A program made the position numbers and the translations under genes. The notes below the pieces were generated by a model, which searched no databases, had not been told where the DNA came from, and was given only the letters and a program-made list of their open reading frames with translations. Shown piece after piece: positions 48,076-57,783 of a DNA stretch of 64,000 nt. Position 1 is the stretch's first letter. Every line of letters begins with the position of its first letter. Source of the stretch: Gammaproteobacteria bacterium (GTDB lineage Bacteria; Pseudomonadota; Gammaproteobacteria; Pseudomonadales; Pseudomonadaceae); the NCBI GenBank assembly GCA_012728415.1, contig JAAYFD010000014.1, positions 1-64,000 on the forward strand, given 5' to 3'.

Positions 48076-50838
48076 ATGAGCAATACGCCCAAAACCATCC
48101 GTCTGGCCGACTACCGTCAGCCGGATTACCTGATCAATGAAACCCATCTGCATTTCGAGCTGTATGACGATCATGCGCTGGTGCATGCCCATCTGGTGCT
48201 GGAACGCAACCCGCAGCTGGGCGTTGACTTGCCGCCGCTGGTGCTGGATGGCGTCAAGCTGGAGCTGAAGCATATTGCGCTGGATGACCGGGTGCTGGAG
48301 CAGGGCGAGTATCAGGTGAGTGCCGAGAGCTTGCAGTTACAGCCAGAAAAGGCCGAATTTACCCTGGATACGACGGTGCGGATTGAGCCGCAAAACAATA
48401 CCGAGCTGGAAGGTCTGTATCGCTCTGGCGGGATGTTCTGCACCCAGTGCGAGGCCGAGGGTTTCCGCAAGATCACCTATTATCAGGATCGTCCAGACGT
48501 GATGAGCAGCTTCACCACCACGGTCAGTGCCGACAAGCAGCAGTATCCGGTATTGCTGTCCAACGGCAACAAGGTTGATGAAGGTGAAGAGGGTGAGCGC
48601 CACTGGGCTACCTGGCAAGATCCGCACAAAAAACCTGCCTACCTGTTTGCGCTGGTGGCGGGCGACCTTTGGTGTGTCGAGGACAGCTTCACCACCAAGA
48701 GCGGCCGTGAAGTGACCTTGCGCATGTTTGTCGAGCCGAACAATATTGACAAGTGTCAGCACGGCATGGACAGCCTGAAGCGCTCCATGCGCTGGGATGA
48801 GGAGGTCTATGGTCGCGAGTATGACCTGGATATTTTCATGATTGTCGCCGTGGACGACTTCAACATGGGCGCCATGGAGAACAAGGGCCTGAACATCTTC
48901 AACTCCAGTTGTGTGCTGGCCAAGCCGGAAACCTCGACGGATGCGGCTTTTCAGCGGATTGAAAGCATTGTTGCCCACGAGTATTTCCACAACTGGTCCG
49001 GCAACCGCGTCACTTGCCGTGACTGGTTTCAGCTGTCGCTAAAGGAAGGTTTTACCGTATTTCGCGATGCCGAGTTTTCTGCCGACATGAACTCGCGTAC
49101 GGTCAAGCGTATCGAAGATGTGACGTTCTTGCGCACCCATCAGTTTGCCGAGGATGCCGGCCCGCTGGCGCATCCGGTGCGCCCGTCCGAGTACATGGAA
49201 ATTTCCAACTTCTATACCTGGACCATCTATGAGAAGGGCGCGGAAGTCGTGCGCATGCTGCACACTTTGTTGGGGCCTGAGCTGTTCCGCAAGGGATCGG
49301 ACCTTTACTTTGAGCGTCATGATGGCCAGGCGGTGACCTGTGACGACTTTGTTGCCGCGATGGAAACAGTCAGTGGCCGTGATCTGACCCAGTTCAAGCG
49401 CTGGTATAGCCAGGCCGGCACTCCGGTGCTGCAGGTCAGCGATGCCTACGATGCCGAAAAACAGGAGTATCGCTTGCAGGTGCGCCAGAGCTGTCCGCCC
49501 ACGCCAGGCCAACCGACCAAAGAACCCTTTGTGATTCCTTTGGCCGTCGGCTTGCTGGATGCGCTCACCGGCGAGGAGCTGGCTGTGCAAGCGGACTTGC
49601 CTGCAGGCAACGGTGGCAACGCGGCGGGTCAATCCCATGGTGCGGGAGCAGGCACTGTTCTGGAAGTCAGTCAGCCTGAGCAGGAGTTTGTCTTCAGCAA
49701 TATTGCCAGCCAGCCACTGCCATCGCTGCTGCGCGGGTTCTCTGCACCGGTCAAGCTGGAGTATGACTACAGCCGCGAGCAATTGGCGTTTTTGCTGGCC
49801 CATGACACGGATGGCTTTAACCGCTGGGAGGCGGGGCAGCAGCTGGCTATCCAGGTGTTCAGCGAGGCACTGCAGCAACAGCAAAACGGCCAGGCACCCG
49901 AGTTCGACCCACAGCTGGCACAGGCTTTGAGCAGGGTGCTGGCTGATGAGCAGCTGGATGAAGCCTTGAAAGCTGAAATCATCAGTCTGCCCAGCCTGGC
50001 GTATTTGCTGGAGCTGCAGGATACAGCCAATGTGGCTGCTAGCCATGCCGTGCGCGAAGCCTTGCGTCTGAGCCTTGCGCAGCAGCTGGAGCAGCCCTTG
50101 CGTGAGGTCTACCTGCAGCTGAGCCAGCGGGCCCGTACAACTGAATACCGCCCCGAGGCCGGGCAAATCGGGCGTCGCCGGTTGCAAAACATGGCGCTCA
50201 GTTATCTGATGTTGCTGGAGCAGTCTGCGCCAGGGCCGGGTTTGCAGCAGCCCGGGCAGAGTGACGTACGGGCTATCCGGCCAGCGGCTGATGACCTCCC
50301 TTCTTCGGTGCTGGCTGCCTGTATTGCGCAGTTCGAACAGGCTGACAACATGACTGAACGTCTGGCGGCCCTGTCGTGCCTGGTCAACAGTAGTGCGCGT
50401 GAGCCGGCAGAGCAGGCACTGTCGGCCTTTGCCAGGGAGTTTGCCAATGAGCCGCTGGTAATGGACCAGTGGTTTAGTGTGCAGGCGTCCAGTCCGCTGT
50501 TTAGCGATGCCGCGCAAATTCGCAGACTGATGGAGCACAAGGCCTTCAGCATCAAAAATCCGAACAGGGTACGTGCCGTGCTGGGTGCTTTTTGCCAGCA
50601 TAACCTGCCGCAGTTTCATGCCGCCGACGGCAGTGGTTATGCTTTGCTGGCAGAGCAGGTGGCGACACTGGATGCCCTCAACCCGCAGATGTCGGCGCGC
50701 ATGGTTAATCCGCTAACCCGCTGGCGCCGTTACACAACCGCGCAGGGACAGCTGATGCGTGCCCAGCTGGAAAAACTGCAGCAGATGCCAAAGCTCTCGG
50801 CAGACCTGTTTGAAGTACTACAAAAAGCACTGGATTAA
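48076..50838 (+). CDS. pepN: Aminopeptidase N
   Basis: 920 residues from ATG 48076. M1 family zinc aminopeptidase. GAMENKGLN (around 267) is the exopeptidase motif, HEYFHNWSGNRVTCRDWFQL with the following LSLKEG supplies HExxH-x18-E zinc ligands (around 303-326). Broad N-terminal cleavage of peptides in the cytoplasm. A 13-base perfect inverted repeat follows at 50866-50898. Confidence 0.96.
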   Translation: MSNTPKTIRLADYRQPDYLINETHLHFELYDDHALVHAHLVLERNPQLGVDLPPLVLDGVKLELKHIALDDRVLEQGEYQVSAESLQLQPEKAEFTLDTTVRIEPQNNTELEGLYRSGGMFCTQCEAEGFRKITYYQDRPDVMSSFTTTVSADKQQYPVLLSNGNKVDEGEEGERHWATWQDPHKKPAYLFALVAGDLWCVEDSFTTKSGREVTLRMFVEPNNIDKCQHGMDSLKRSMRWDEEVYGREYDLDIFMIVAVDDFNMGAMENKGLNIFNSSCVLAKPETSTDAAFQRIESIVAHEYFHNWSGNRVTCRDWFQLSLKEGFTVFRDAEFSADMNSRTVKRIEDVTFLRTHQFAEDAGPLAHPVRPSEYMEISNFYTWTIYEKGAEVVRMLHTLLGPELFRKGSDLYFERHDGQAVTCDDFVAAMETVSGRDLTQFKRWYSQAGTPVLQVSDAYDAEKQEYRLQVRQSCPPTPGQPTKEPFVIPLAVGLLDALTGEELAVQADLPAGNGGNAAGQSHGAGAGTVLEVSQPEQEFVFSNIASQPLPSLLRGFSAPVKLEYDYSREQLAFLLAHDTDGFNRWEAGQQLAIQVFSEALQQQQNGQAPEFDPQLAQALSRVLADEQLDEALKAEIISLPSLAYLLELQDTANVAASHAVREALRLSLAQQLEQPLREVYLQLSQRARTTEYRPEAGQIGRRRLQNMALSYLMLLEQSAPGPGLQQPGQSDVRAIRPAADDLPSSVLAACIAQFEQADNMTERLAALSCLVNSSAREPAEQALSAFAREFANEPLVMDQWFSVQASSPLFSDAAQIRRLMEHKAFSIKNPNRVRAVLGAFCQHNLPQFHAADGSGYALLAEQVATLDALNPQMSARMVNPLTRWRRYTTAQGQLMRAQLEKLQQMPKLSADLFEVLQKALD

Positions 50839-50865
50839 CGTCTGCAGACCAATAATGCCTGCCGG

Positions 50866-50898
50866 GCCTGGAGCCGGCGTCACAAGCCGGCTCCAGGC
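50866..50898 (+). terminator. Hairpin after pepN
   Basis: GCCTGGAGCCGGC (50866-50878) pairs perfectly with GCCGGCTCCAGGC (50886-50898) around a 7-base loop. No T tract follows, so it may be a rho-assisted end or an mRNA-stabilising structure. Confidence 0.55.
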
Positions 50899-51033
50899 TA
50901 TTGGCCCGCGTTACGATAATGCGTCGCTTGGGCACAGGCTATGGGGCGCCTAAAGTCCGGCGGGTCGCGAAGCATTCAGCTTGTGCACCGCACGCCGGAC
51001 CTGCCGTAACGCTGGCTCAATGCAACTGCCGCT

Positions 51034-51065
51034 GGCCATGCATGCAGGAGTCTGCATGCATGGCC
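51034..51065. repeat. Perfect 14-base-arm palindrome
   Basis: GGCCATGCATGCAG (51034-51047), 4-base loop GAGT, CTGCATGCATGGCC (51052-51065). Very stable hairpin in both strands, no T tract. It could be a terminator core, a REP-like element or a recombination site. Confidence 0.6.
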
Positions 51066-51302
51066 GTTTCGGGCTGTCAAGCCGGGCTGATGGGTGCTGC
51101 AGAGGCAATGTGATGAGCTTTTTCAAGCGCAACCATACAAAGGTCGCAGATTTTGTATTTTCATTGAATATGGCTGGAAAACTCCATGAGGGGTGCTCTG
51201 AACCCCTTTGTTTGCACGCCTTTCGGGCATTCGCTCCAGTCAGGGGGGGTAGGCCGGACCAGGTGGTCTTTTTATGACTGATTGGGCGGTGAAAATCACG
51301 TA

Positions 51303-51318
51303 TCAAACACTTGTTTAA
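51303..51318. promoter_or_regulatory. PsrA/TetR-like operator candidate
   Basis: TCAAACACTTGTTTAA is a palindrome resembling the published PsrA site pattern (CAAAC, 2-4 bases, GTTTG), with GTTTA instead of GTTTG. It lies 75 bases before the YCF48 gene. Inference from pattern only. Confidence 0.35.
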
Positions 51319-51393
51319 GGCCGTTTTTCCCACTATGGTGGTTCGGCATTTTGAGATTATCCTCATAAAAAATTACAAGAGGGAGCCTTCCCC

Positions 51394-52419
51394 ATGCATG
51401 AGTTTTTGCCCTTCGCCCATTTTGTTTGTACCAGAGGCATGCGCATACTGTTTGCAGCAGCCTTGTCCCTGGGCCTGCTACTGCCGGCAGCTGCCAGTAC
51501 GGAGCAGCAGACCACCAGTTATGCCATTGAAAGTCAGCGGGCCAGTGAAAGTCTGCTGCTGGGCATTACCCGGGCCGGCAAACGGCTGGTGACTGTGGGT
51601 GAGCGTGGTCACGTGCTGTATTCGGACAATGAAGGCGAAAGCTGGCAACAAGGCAAAGTACCCACCAGACAGCTGTTGACTGCAGTATTTTTTGTTGATG
51701 ACAAATACGGCTGGGCTGTTGGGCACGATGCCCAGATTTTGCACAGCAGTGACGGTGGTGAGAACTGGATCAGGCAGTATGGCAACAGTGAATTTGAGGC
51801 TCCCTTGCTGGATATCTGGTTTGCCGACCGGCAACGGGGCTTTGCCGTTGGTGCCTATGGCAGCATGCTGCGCACTGATGATGGCGGAGCCAGCTGGATA
51901 GAGATTGGTGATGAGCTGGACAACGAAGATGGCTTTCACCTGAATGCCATTACCCACATCAAAGATGCCGGCCTGTTTGTGGTCGGCGAGATGGGCATCA
52001 TGTTGCGCTCCGCTGATGGCGGTGACAGCTGGGAGAGTATCGTAAGCCCCTATGAGGGCTCCCTGTTTGGTGTACTGCCGACCCGTCAGGCGCAAAGCCT
52101 GGTGGTTTACGGTTTGCGTGGACATCTGTACCGCTCCGAAGACTTTGGCGACAGCTGGCAGGAGATCAAACTGAGCACCCCGCAGGGTGGACAGCTGCGG
52201 CAGGGGCTGGCTGGTGGTGCCTTGCTGGACGATGGACGTCTGCTGGTGGTGGGCCATGGCGGTGCGATCCTCAGCAGCAAGGATAATGGCCAGAGCTTTA
52301 CCACCAGGCTCCGCGAGGATCGCCTGTCCTACGCCGGCGTGGCCATGCGGCCTGATGGCGGCCTCCTTTTGGTCGGGCAGGGTGGTATTCATCTGGTACC
52401 GGCAACGGTCAACCCATAA
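51394..52419 (+). CDS. YCF48/Hcf136-like exported repeat protein
   Basis: 341 residues. Signal peptide (about 1-34, with GMRILFAAALSLGLLLPAAA) and a seven-bladed beta-propeller of YCF48/BNR-type repeats: GERGHVLYSDNEGESW, GHDAQILHSSDGGENW, GAYGSMLRTDDGGASW, GEMGIMLRSADGGDSW, GLRGHLYRSEDFGDSW and GHGGAILSSKDNGQSF. ATG at 51394 has GAGGGAG 7-13 bases upstream; M at 51439 is an alternative. Pairs with the RND permease 24 bases downstream. Such proteins assemble complexes (photosystem II in plants); role here unknown. Confidence 0.88.
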   Translation: MHEFLPFAHFVCTRGMRILFAAALSLGLLLPAAASTEQQTTSYAIESQRASESLLLGITRAGKRLVTVGERGHVLYSDNEGESWQQGKVPTRQLLTAVFFVDDKYGWAVGHDAQILHSSDGGENWIRQYGNSEFEAPLLDIWFADRQRGFAVGAYGSMLRTDDGGASWIEIGDELDNEDGFHLNAITHIKDAGLFVVGEMGIMLRSADGGDSWESIVSPYEGSLFGVLPTRQAQSLVVYGLRGHLYRSEDFGDSWQEIKLSTPQGGQLRQGLAGGALLDDGRLLVVGHGGAILSSKDNGQSFTTRLREDRLSYAGVAMRPDGGLLLVGQGGIHLVPATVNP

Positions 52420-52443
52420 CAACTATAAGAAGGACAGCTACGC

Positions 52444-54819
52444 ATGATTTCCAAGTCCAGAAATAACCCTGCTGCCGTCATGGAGCGGCTGGTTTTTAAT
52501 AACCGCCCAGCCGTGATTTTGCTGACCCTGCTGGTCAGCTTGTTCCTGTTCTGGCAGGCGGCGCAAGTGCGCCCGGCCACCAGTTTCGAGAAAATGATCC
52601 CGCTGAAGCATCCTTATATTGAGAAGATGCTGGAATACCGTGATGACCTGGCCAACCTTGGCAACAGTGTACGAATCTCGGTAGAGGCAGTCGATGGTGA
52701 CATTTTTGACGCCGAATACATGGAGACGCTGCGCCAGATCAGTGATGAAGCCTTTTATATTCCAGGCGTTGAACGCTCGGGTGTGCGTTCACTCTGGAGT
52801 CCTAACGTGCGCTGGACCGAAGTCACCGAAGAGGGCTTCGATGGTGGTGAGGTGATTCCACAAACCTATGACGGTTCTGCCGAAAGCATGGAAGAGCTGC
52901 GCAGCAACATTCTCAAATCTGGGCAGGTCGGGCGTCTGGTGGCCAACAACTTCAAATCCAGCATTGTTGAGATTCCCTTGCTTGAGGTTTTCCCCGACCC
53001 GGAAGACCAGAGCCGTTTGCTGCAACTGGATTATCGCGAGTTTTCCCACCAGCTTGAAGAGCATATTCGCGAGAAATATGAACAGCAAAATCCGGCGGTC
53101 AAGATTCACATCATTGGCTTTGCCAAAAAGGTTGGCGACCTGATTGATGGCTTGATCGGCGTGGCAATGTTCTTTGCTGTGGCTCTGGGTATCACCTTTG
53201 TGCTGTTGCTGCGCTTTACTCGCTGCATTCGTAGCACCCTGGCGGTACTTTTCACCACGCTGATTGCTGTTGGCTGGCAGCTGGGCCTGCTGAACCTGCT
53301 GGGCTTCGGTATCGATCCCTACTCGATGCTGGTGCCGTTCCTGGTATTTGCCATTGGCATTTCTCACGGTGTGCAGGTGGTCAACGGTATCGCAATTTCT
53401 TCCAGTCATTCGGTCAATCCGCTGAGTGCGGCACGCATGGCGTTCCGCCAGCTGTTTGTGCCCGGCATGGTGGCGCTCTGCTCCGATGCTGTGGGTTTTA
53501 TCACCCTGTTGCTGATCGATATCGGCGTAATCCGCGAGCTGGCTGTCGGTGCATCGGTTGGTGTTGCCGTCATTATCCTGACCAACCTGATTTTCCTGCC
53601 GGTGGTGGTGTCCTATCTTGGGCTGGGCAAAAAGGCGCTTGAGTACAGTCGCAACTTTGACCGGCGGGAAAGCAAGCTGGCGCGTATCATGTCTGCTTTT
53701 GCCAGCAGCAAAGTGGCTCCGGTTTCCGTGGTCCTGGCCATAGCGGCGGCCAGTTTCGGTCTCTGGTATGGCAGCAACCTGCAAATCGGCGACCTGGACC
53801 AGGGTGCGCCTGAGCTGCGTCCAGAGTCGCGCTACAATCAGGACAACGATTTTGTCATCCAGAATTACTCAACCAGCTCGGATGTGCTGGTGGTCATGGT
53901 GAAAACAGAGGCTGAATCCTGTTCGCGTTACCCGGTGATGGAAGCCATGGATGACCTGACCTGGAAGATGGAAAACACGCCGGGTGTGCAATCGGTAATA
54001 TCCATGGTTACTGTGTCCAAGCAGGTCATCAAGGGCATGAACGAGGGTAACCTGAAGTGGGAGGCGCTATCACGTAACCCCCATGTGCTGAACAACTCCA
54101 TTGCACGTGCTGACTCACTGTACAACTCTGACTGCTCGCTGGCGCCGGTGCTAGTCTTCCTTGAGGATCACAAGGCTGAAACCCTGACTGTTGCAGTCAA
54201 AGCCGTGGAGGAGTTTGCCGCCGAGCGCAACACCGATGACTACCAGTTCCTGCTGGCATCGGGCAACGCAGGCATTGAGGCTGCCACCAATGAAGTGATC
54301 GCTGCATCCGAAACCATGATGCTGATTGCAGTCTATGCAGCGGTAATATTTATGTGCCTGCTGACTTTCCGTTCACTGGCAGCCACTGCCTGCGTGATTT
54401 TGCCATTGGTACTTACATCGGTACTGGGCAATGCGCTGATGGCTTACCTGGGTATTGGCGTGAAGGTTGCCACCTTGCCGGTGATTGCGCTGGGTGTAGG
54501 TATTGGTGTTGACTACGGCATCTATATTTATAGCCGGCTGGAGACGTTTTTGCGCATGGGCATGCCGTTGCAGGAAGCCTATTATCAGACCCTGAAGTCC
54601 ACTGGCAAGGCGGTATTCTTTACCGGTATCTGTCTGGCCATTGGTGTAGCGACCTGGATTTTCTCTGCAATCAAATTCCAGGCTGACATGGGACTGATGC
54701 TGACGTTCATGTTTTTGTGGAACATGTTTGGCGCGATCTGGCTGCTGCCAGCGCTGGCACATTTCCTGATCAAACCGGAGCAGATGCAGGCGAAAGGCGA
54801 AAAGGCCGCACAAGCCTGA
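52444..54819 (+). CDS. RND/MMPL-family permease
   Basis: 791 residues, two sets of six helices with large periplasmic loops; the first helix is at about 20-38 (VILLTLLVSLFLFWQAA). The MMPL signature appears as GIDPYSMLVPFLVFAIGISHGVQVV and again GIGVDYGIYIYSRLETFL in the second half. Likely moves lipid or other hydrophobic cargo. It follows the YCF48 propeller, a pairing seen next to DUF1302/DUF1329 genes in Pseudomonas; those partners are not in this window. A strong terminator follows. Confidence 0.88.
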   Translation: MISKSRNNPAAVMERLVFNNRPAVILLTLLVSLFLFWQAAQVRPATSFEKMIPLKHPYIEKMLEYRDDLANLGNSVRISVEAVDGDIFDAEYMETLRQISDEAFYIPGVERSGVRSLWSPNVRWTEVTEEGFDGGEVIPQTYDGSAESMEELRSNILKSGQVGRLVANNFKSSIVEIPLLEVFPDPEDQSRLLQLDYREFSHQLEEHIREKYEQQNPAVKIHIIGFAKKVGDLIDGLIGVAMFFAVALGITFVLLLRFTRCIRSTLAVLFTTLIAVGWQLGLLNLLGFGIDPYSMLVPFLVFAIGISHGVQVVNGIAISSSHSVNPLSAARMAFRQLFVPGMVALCSDAVGFITLLLIDIGVIRELAVGASVGVAVIILTNLIFLPVVVSYLGLGKKALEYSRNFDRRESKLARIMSAFASSKVAPVSVVLAIAAASFGLWYGSNLQIGDLDQGAPELRPESRYNQDNDFVIQNYSTSSDVLVVMVKTEAESCSRYPVMEAMDDLTWKMENTPGVQSVISMVTVSKQVIKGMNEGNLKWEALSRNPHVLNNSIARADSLYNSDCSLAPVLVFLEDHKAETLTVAVKAVEEFAAERNTDDYQFLLASGNAGIEAATNEVIAASETMMLIAVYAAVIFMCLLTFRSLAATACVILPLVLTSVLGNALMAYLGIGVKVATLPVIALGVGIGVDYGIYIYSRLETFLRMGMPLQEAYYQTLKSTGKAVFFTGICLAIGVATWIFSAIKFQADMGLMLTFMFLWNMFGAIWLLPALAHFLIKPEQMQAKGEKAAQA

Positions 54820-54878
54820 CACCATAAGAACTCTGGCACGCCATGAGCTGCTGTAGCGGGGCCTGCCAGATAGGCAAT

Positions 54879-54912
54879 AAAAAAGCTCTGCCAAATTTGG
54901 CAGAGCTTTTTT
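54879..54912. terminator. Bidirectional terminator
   Basis: AAAAGCTCTGCCAAA pairs with TTTGGCAGAGCTTTT in a nearly loopless palindrome, with A tract upstream and T tract downstream. Serves the RND gene (plus) and the LOG gene (minus), which converge here. Confidence 0.9.
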
Positions 54913-54936
54913 GTGCAAGAGAAAGCCGCAGCCGGA

Positions 54937-56013
54937 TTAATTGTGCCAGTTCTCCGGCTGATTGATGTAGTCAACCAGCTGGCGCAAACGGCCCAGGTCG
55001 CGGGCATTGAAGGCAAACTCAAGGCGGTGCAGGTTGCAAAACTCGGGTTCCTTGTGGGTTTCTGAGCAGTATGGCACCTGTTTGAAGTCACCACTGGCAC
55101 AGATACTGGCAAAGTGTTCGTTAAGGTGCGACATTGCTGCATCGGTCAGGCGGTGGTTGGTGCGAATGACAAATTTGCTGCCATACCAGCGGGTTGAATG
55201 ATAGTTGGCGTAAAAGCGGGCGATTTCCCGGCCTGCCTCCTGTGGAGTGCGCACCAGACGCATCAGCTCCATGTCTTCCGGCAGGATATAGCCTTTGTCG
55301 ACCATTTCTTCCTGCATAAACTCCAGACACTTGTCCCAGTAAGTGCCGCCCTCTACATCCAGTAGCACGATGGGCACCAGAGGGCTCTTGCCGGTCTGCA
55401 CCAGGGTGAGCACCTCCCAGGCTTCATCGAGGGTGCCGAAACCGCCAGGACAAAGCACCAGCGCATCAGCCTCCTTGACAAAAAACAGCTTACGCAAGAA
55501 GAAAAAATGGAACGTCAACAGGTGGCTGTTGCGTTCCTGCATGGTTGCGTTGGCGCCCTGTTCAAAAGGCAACAGGATATTCAGGCCCAGGCTGCTGTCT
55601 GGGCCGGCACCTTCGTGAGCAGCTGCCATGATGCCGCCACCGGCACCGGTGATCACCATCAGGTTGTGCCGCGCCAGAATCTCTCCCAGTTCCTTGGCTT
55701 GCTGGTACAGCGGATGCCCGGGCTCGGTGCGGGCCGAGCCGAACACTGTAACTTTGCGGCGACGCTTAAAGCGGTCAAGCATGTCAAAGGATGCTTCCAG
55801 CTCACGCAGGGTTTGCATCATGATTTTTGCGTCCCAGCGGTTGCGGTCGGCCTCGGCCATGCGTGCCACGGTCAGCATCATTTCACGGTACAGCTCGGCA
55901 TTCGGGCTGGTGGGAGGGACGGCTGCTTCCAGCAGCGCATCAATGCGATCGGCAACATCGAAAGAGCTGACCAGGTACTGGCGCTCAAGGTATTCATCAG
56001 TATGATTTGCCAT
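54937..56013 (-). CDS. LOG-family (lysine-decarboxylase-like) protein
   Basis: 358 residues. Rossmann-like LOG domain: VTVFGSARTEPGHPLY, VITGAGGGIMAAAHEGA, and the hallmark PGGFGTLDE (PGGxGTxxE). LOG proteins are nucleotide phosphoribohydrolases; decarboxylase annotations are old. An N-terminal helix region (about 1-85) and a C-terminal Cys-containing extension (SICASGDFKQVPYCSETHKE, from about 305) differ from plain LOGs. Ten bases separate it from the beta-CASP gene upstream. Confidence 0.88.
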   Translation of the reverse strand: MANHTDEYLERQYLVSSFDVADRIDALLEAAVPPTSPNAELYREMMLTVARMAEADRNRWDAKIMMQTLRELEASFDMLDRFKRRRKVTVFGSARTEPGHPLYQQAKELGEILARHNLMVITGAGGGIMAAAHEGAGPDSSLGLNILLPFEQGANATMQERNSHLLTFHFFFLRKLFFVKEADALVLCPGGFGTLDEAWEVLTLVQTGKSPLVPIVLLDVEGGTYWDKCLEFMQEEMVDKGYILPEDMELMRLVRTPQEAGREIARFYANYHSTRWYGSKFVIRTNHRLTDAAMSHLNEHFASICASGDFKQVPYCSETHKEPEFCNLHRLEFAFNARDLGRLRQLVDYINQPENWHN

Positions 56014-56022
56014 CTTTACTCC

Positions 56023-57441
56023 TTAAATCGCGATACGGTCGCCATGCTCGGGAATCTGTACCGGGCGACCCAGTTTTTTCTCCAGGATACCCTGAAGGAT
56101 TTCCATTTTTTCCATTTCACCATGCACCAGGTAAATTTCTGGGTGCGTGTCGAATTCACTGGCCCACTGCACCAGCCGGGATTGCCCGGCGTGGGCAGAA
56201 AAACCACCCAGGGTATGTACTTTTGCGCGTACCACTATTTGCTCCCGCAGCACCTTCACCGATTCGGCACCATCAACGATGGCGCGGCCAGTGGTACCGC
56301 GGGCCTGGAAGCCAGTGAACACCAGGTGGCAGTCGGAGCGCCACAAATTATGCTTGAAATGATGCACAATGCGGCCACCGTTACACATTCCACTGCCGGC
56401 AATGATAATAGCACCACTCTTGATGCGGTTAATTGCCATGGACTCATCCGGACTGGGTGTTTGACGCACGATCGGCAGCCAGTCTTCCAGGGTGGAGATG
56501 TTGCGCTTACGTAGCATTGTCAAGTGCTCTTCGTCAAACTGCTCGTGATGGTTGAAGTAAATCTGGTTGGCACGGATCGCCATCGGGCTATCAAGAAACA
56601 CCACTTGCTGCGGTAACCGGCCTTCCTGGTAGAAGCGGCCCAGGTGGAACAGGATGTCCTGGGTGCGACCAACGGAAAACGCCGGAATCATCACATTGCC
56701 GCCATCCTTGTAGGCCTGTTGCAAAATGTCTGCCAGCTCGTCCAGGGTATCTTCATTGCAGCGGTGATCACGGTCACCATAGGTGGACTCCATCAGCACT
56801 ACATCGGCTTTTTTCAGAACTGTGGGTGTCCGCATCAGGGGCGAGCAGGTGCTTCCCAGGTCGCCGGAAAATACCAGCTTGCGGGTGCTGTTGTTGGGTT
56901 CCTTGAACGTCAGCTCGACAATTGCCGAGCCGATGATGTGACCGGCATCGTGAAACCTGAGCTCGACGCCTGGCACTATCTGAACACACTCGCCATAAGC
57001 CACAGGGCGGCGCTGTTTGAGTACACGGACGGCGTCACTGGTAACGTAAATGGGAGCAATGGCACGTTTGCCGCGACGCGCCCGCCAGCGGTTTTCCCAC
57101 TCGGTATCCTTTTCCTGGATATGTGCCGCATCCATCAGCATTACCTCCAGCAGGTCGCTGGTGGCATCGGTAGCATAGACCGGGCCGCGGTAGCCTTCGG
57201 CAACCAGGCGCGGCAGCAGACCGCTATGGTCGATATGGGCATGGGAGATAACGACAGCCGACAGGTGCTCGGGATTGAAGGTGAAAGGACTGCGGTTGCC
57301 GTTTTCGTCACCATTATCGTTATGGTTTCCGCCTTGTTGCATACCGCATTCGAGCAGGATCAGTTTTTTGTCGTGAGTCTCTATCAGATAACAGGAACCG
57401 GTCACTTGCCGGGCTGCGCCCAGAAAACTCAATAAAGCCAT
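56023..57441 (-). CDS. Beta-CASP metallo-beta-lactamase fold nuclease
   Basis: 472 residues. MBL motif HAHIDHSG (around 66-73) and later DAGHIIGSA, SGDLG supply zinc ligands; the beta-CASP motifs PAFSVGRTQ (about 250), SGMCNGGRIVHH (about 358) and FSAHAGQ (about 426) are present. Probably an RNA exonuclease/endonuclease. Cytoplasmic. Followed on the same strand by the LOG gene. Confidence 0.92.
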   Translation of the reverse strand: MALLSFLGAARQVTGSCYLIETHDKKLILLECGMQQGGNHNDNGDENGNRSPFTFNPEHLSAVVISHAHIDHSGLLPRLVAEGYRGPVYATDATSDLLEVMLMDAAHIQEKDTEWENRWRARRGKRAIAPIYVTSDAVRVLKQRRPVAYGECVQIVPGVELRFHDAGHIIGSAIVELTFKEPNNSTRKLVFSGDLGSTCSPLMRTPTVLKKADVVLMESTYGDRDHRCNEDTLDELADILQQAYKDGGNVMIPAFSVGRTQDILFHLGRFYQEGRLPQQVVFLDSPMAIRANQIYFNHHEQFDEEHLTMLRKRNISTLEDWLPIVRQTPSPDESMAINRIKSGAIIIAGSGMCNGGRIVHHFKHNLWRSDCHLVFTGFQARGTTGRAIVDGAESVKVLREQIVVRAKVHTLGGFSAHAGQSRLVQWASEFDTHPEIYLVHGEMEKMEILQGILEKKLGRPVQIPEHGDRIAI

Positions 57442-57783
57442 TGTCGCCTCACGAAACAGGGCGGGCCCTGTGGTTTGGGTGAATTGATTGTATGCAGCCT
57501 ATCATAGCGTAATGTGGAGGATTGTTGCTGGCTGTGTAATCTGTAGCCTGTGGAGCGGGCTTGAACAGGCGTGACGGGGCTGGTCAGGGGCTATTGCCCA
57601 GTGTGTCAGCCGGGTCTGGTCCCTGCTGATGATGCGCGGCTCAAGGGGCCGGCCGGTCATGGGTACATCGAAAACCGCATTGCCATGACTTGCTTTTGTT
57701 CCTGCAAGGACTTGGAAATCAGCTGCATTCTTAAATACGAAGAGCCGGTACGCCAGTCGTGATGGCCAGCTCCTATACTGAAC
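57442..57783. other. Intergenic gap, nothing recognised
   Basis: 342 bases between the beta-CASP gene start and the 3' end of the next minus-strand gene. A plus-strand 63-codon frame at 57571 lacks a ribosome-binding site and reads as a chance frame. No strong hairpin is evident. Confidence 0.5.

Larger units (their letters stand above)
50839..51393. other. Intergenic gap with two palindromes and operator-like site
   Basis: 555 bases with no plausible gene. It holds the pepN 3' hairpin, a 14-base-arm palindrome at 51034-51065, a weaker GTCCGGCG/CGCCGGAC pair near 50955-50999, and the operator-like site at 51303-51318 before the YCF48 gene. Also a poly-G stretch near 51244. Otherwise nothing. 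Confidence 0.5.

Noticed and set aside
49039-50619. 526-codon minus-strand open frame opposite pepN
   Set aside because: Antisense shadow of a strongly conserved gene; H/Q/R/L-rich, no ribosome-binding site.
57571-57762. 63-residue plus-strand frame
   Set aside because: No ribosome-binding site, no family resemblance, in an AT-poor gap.
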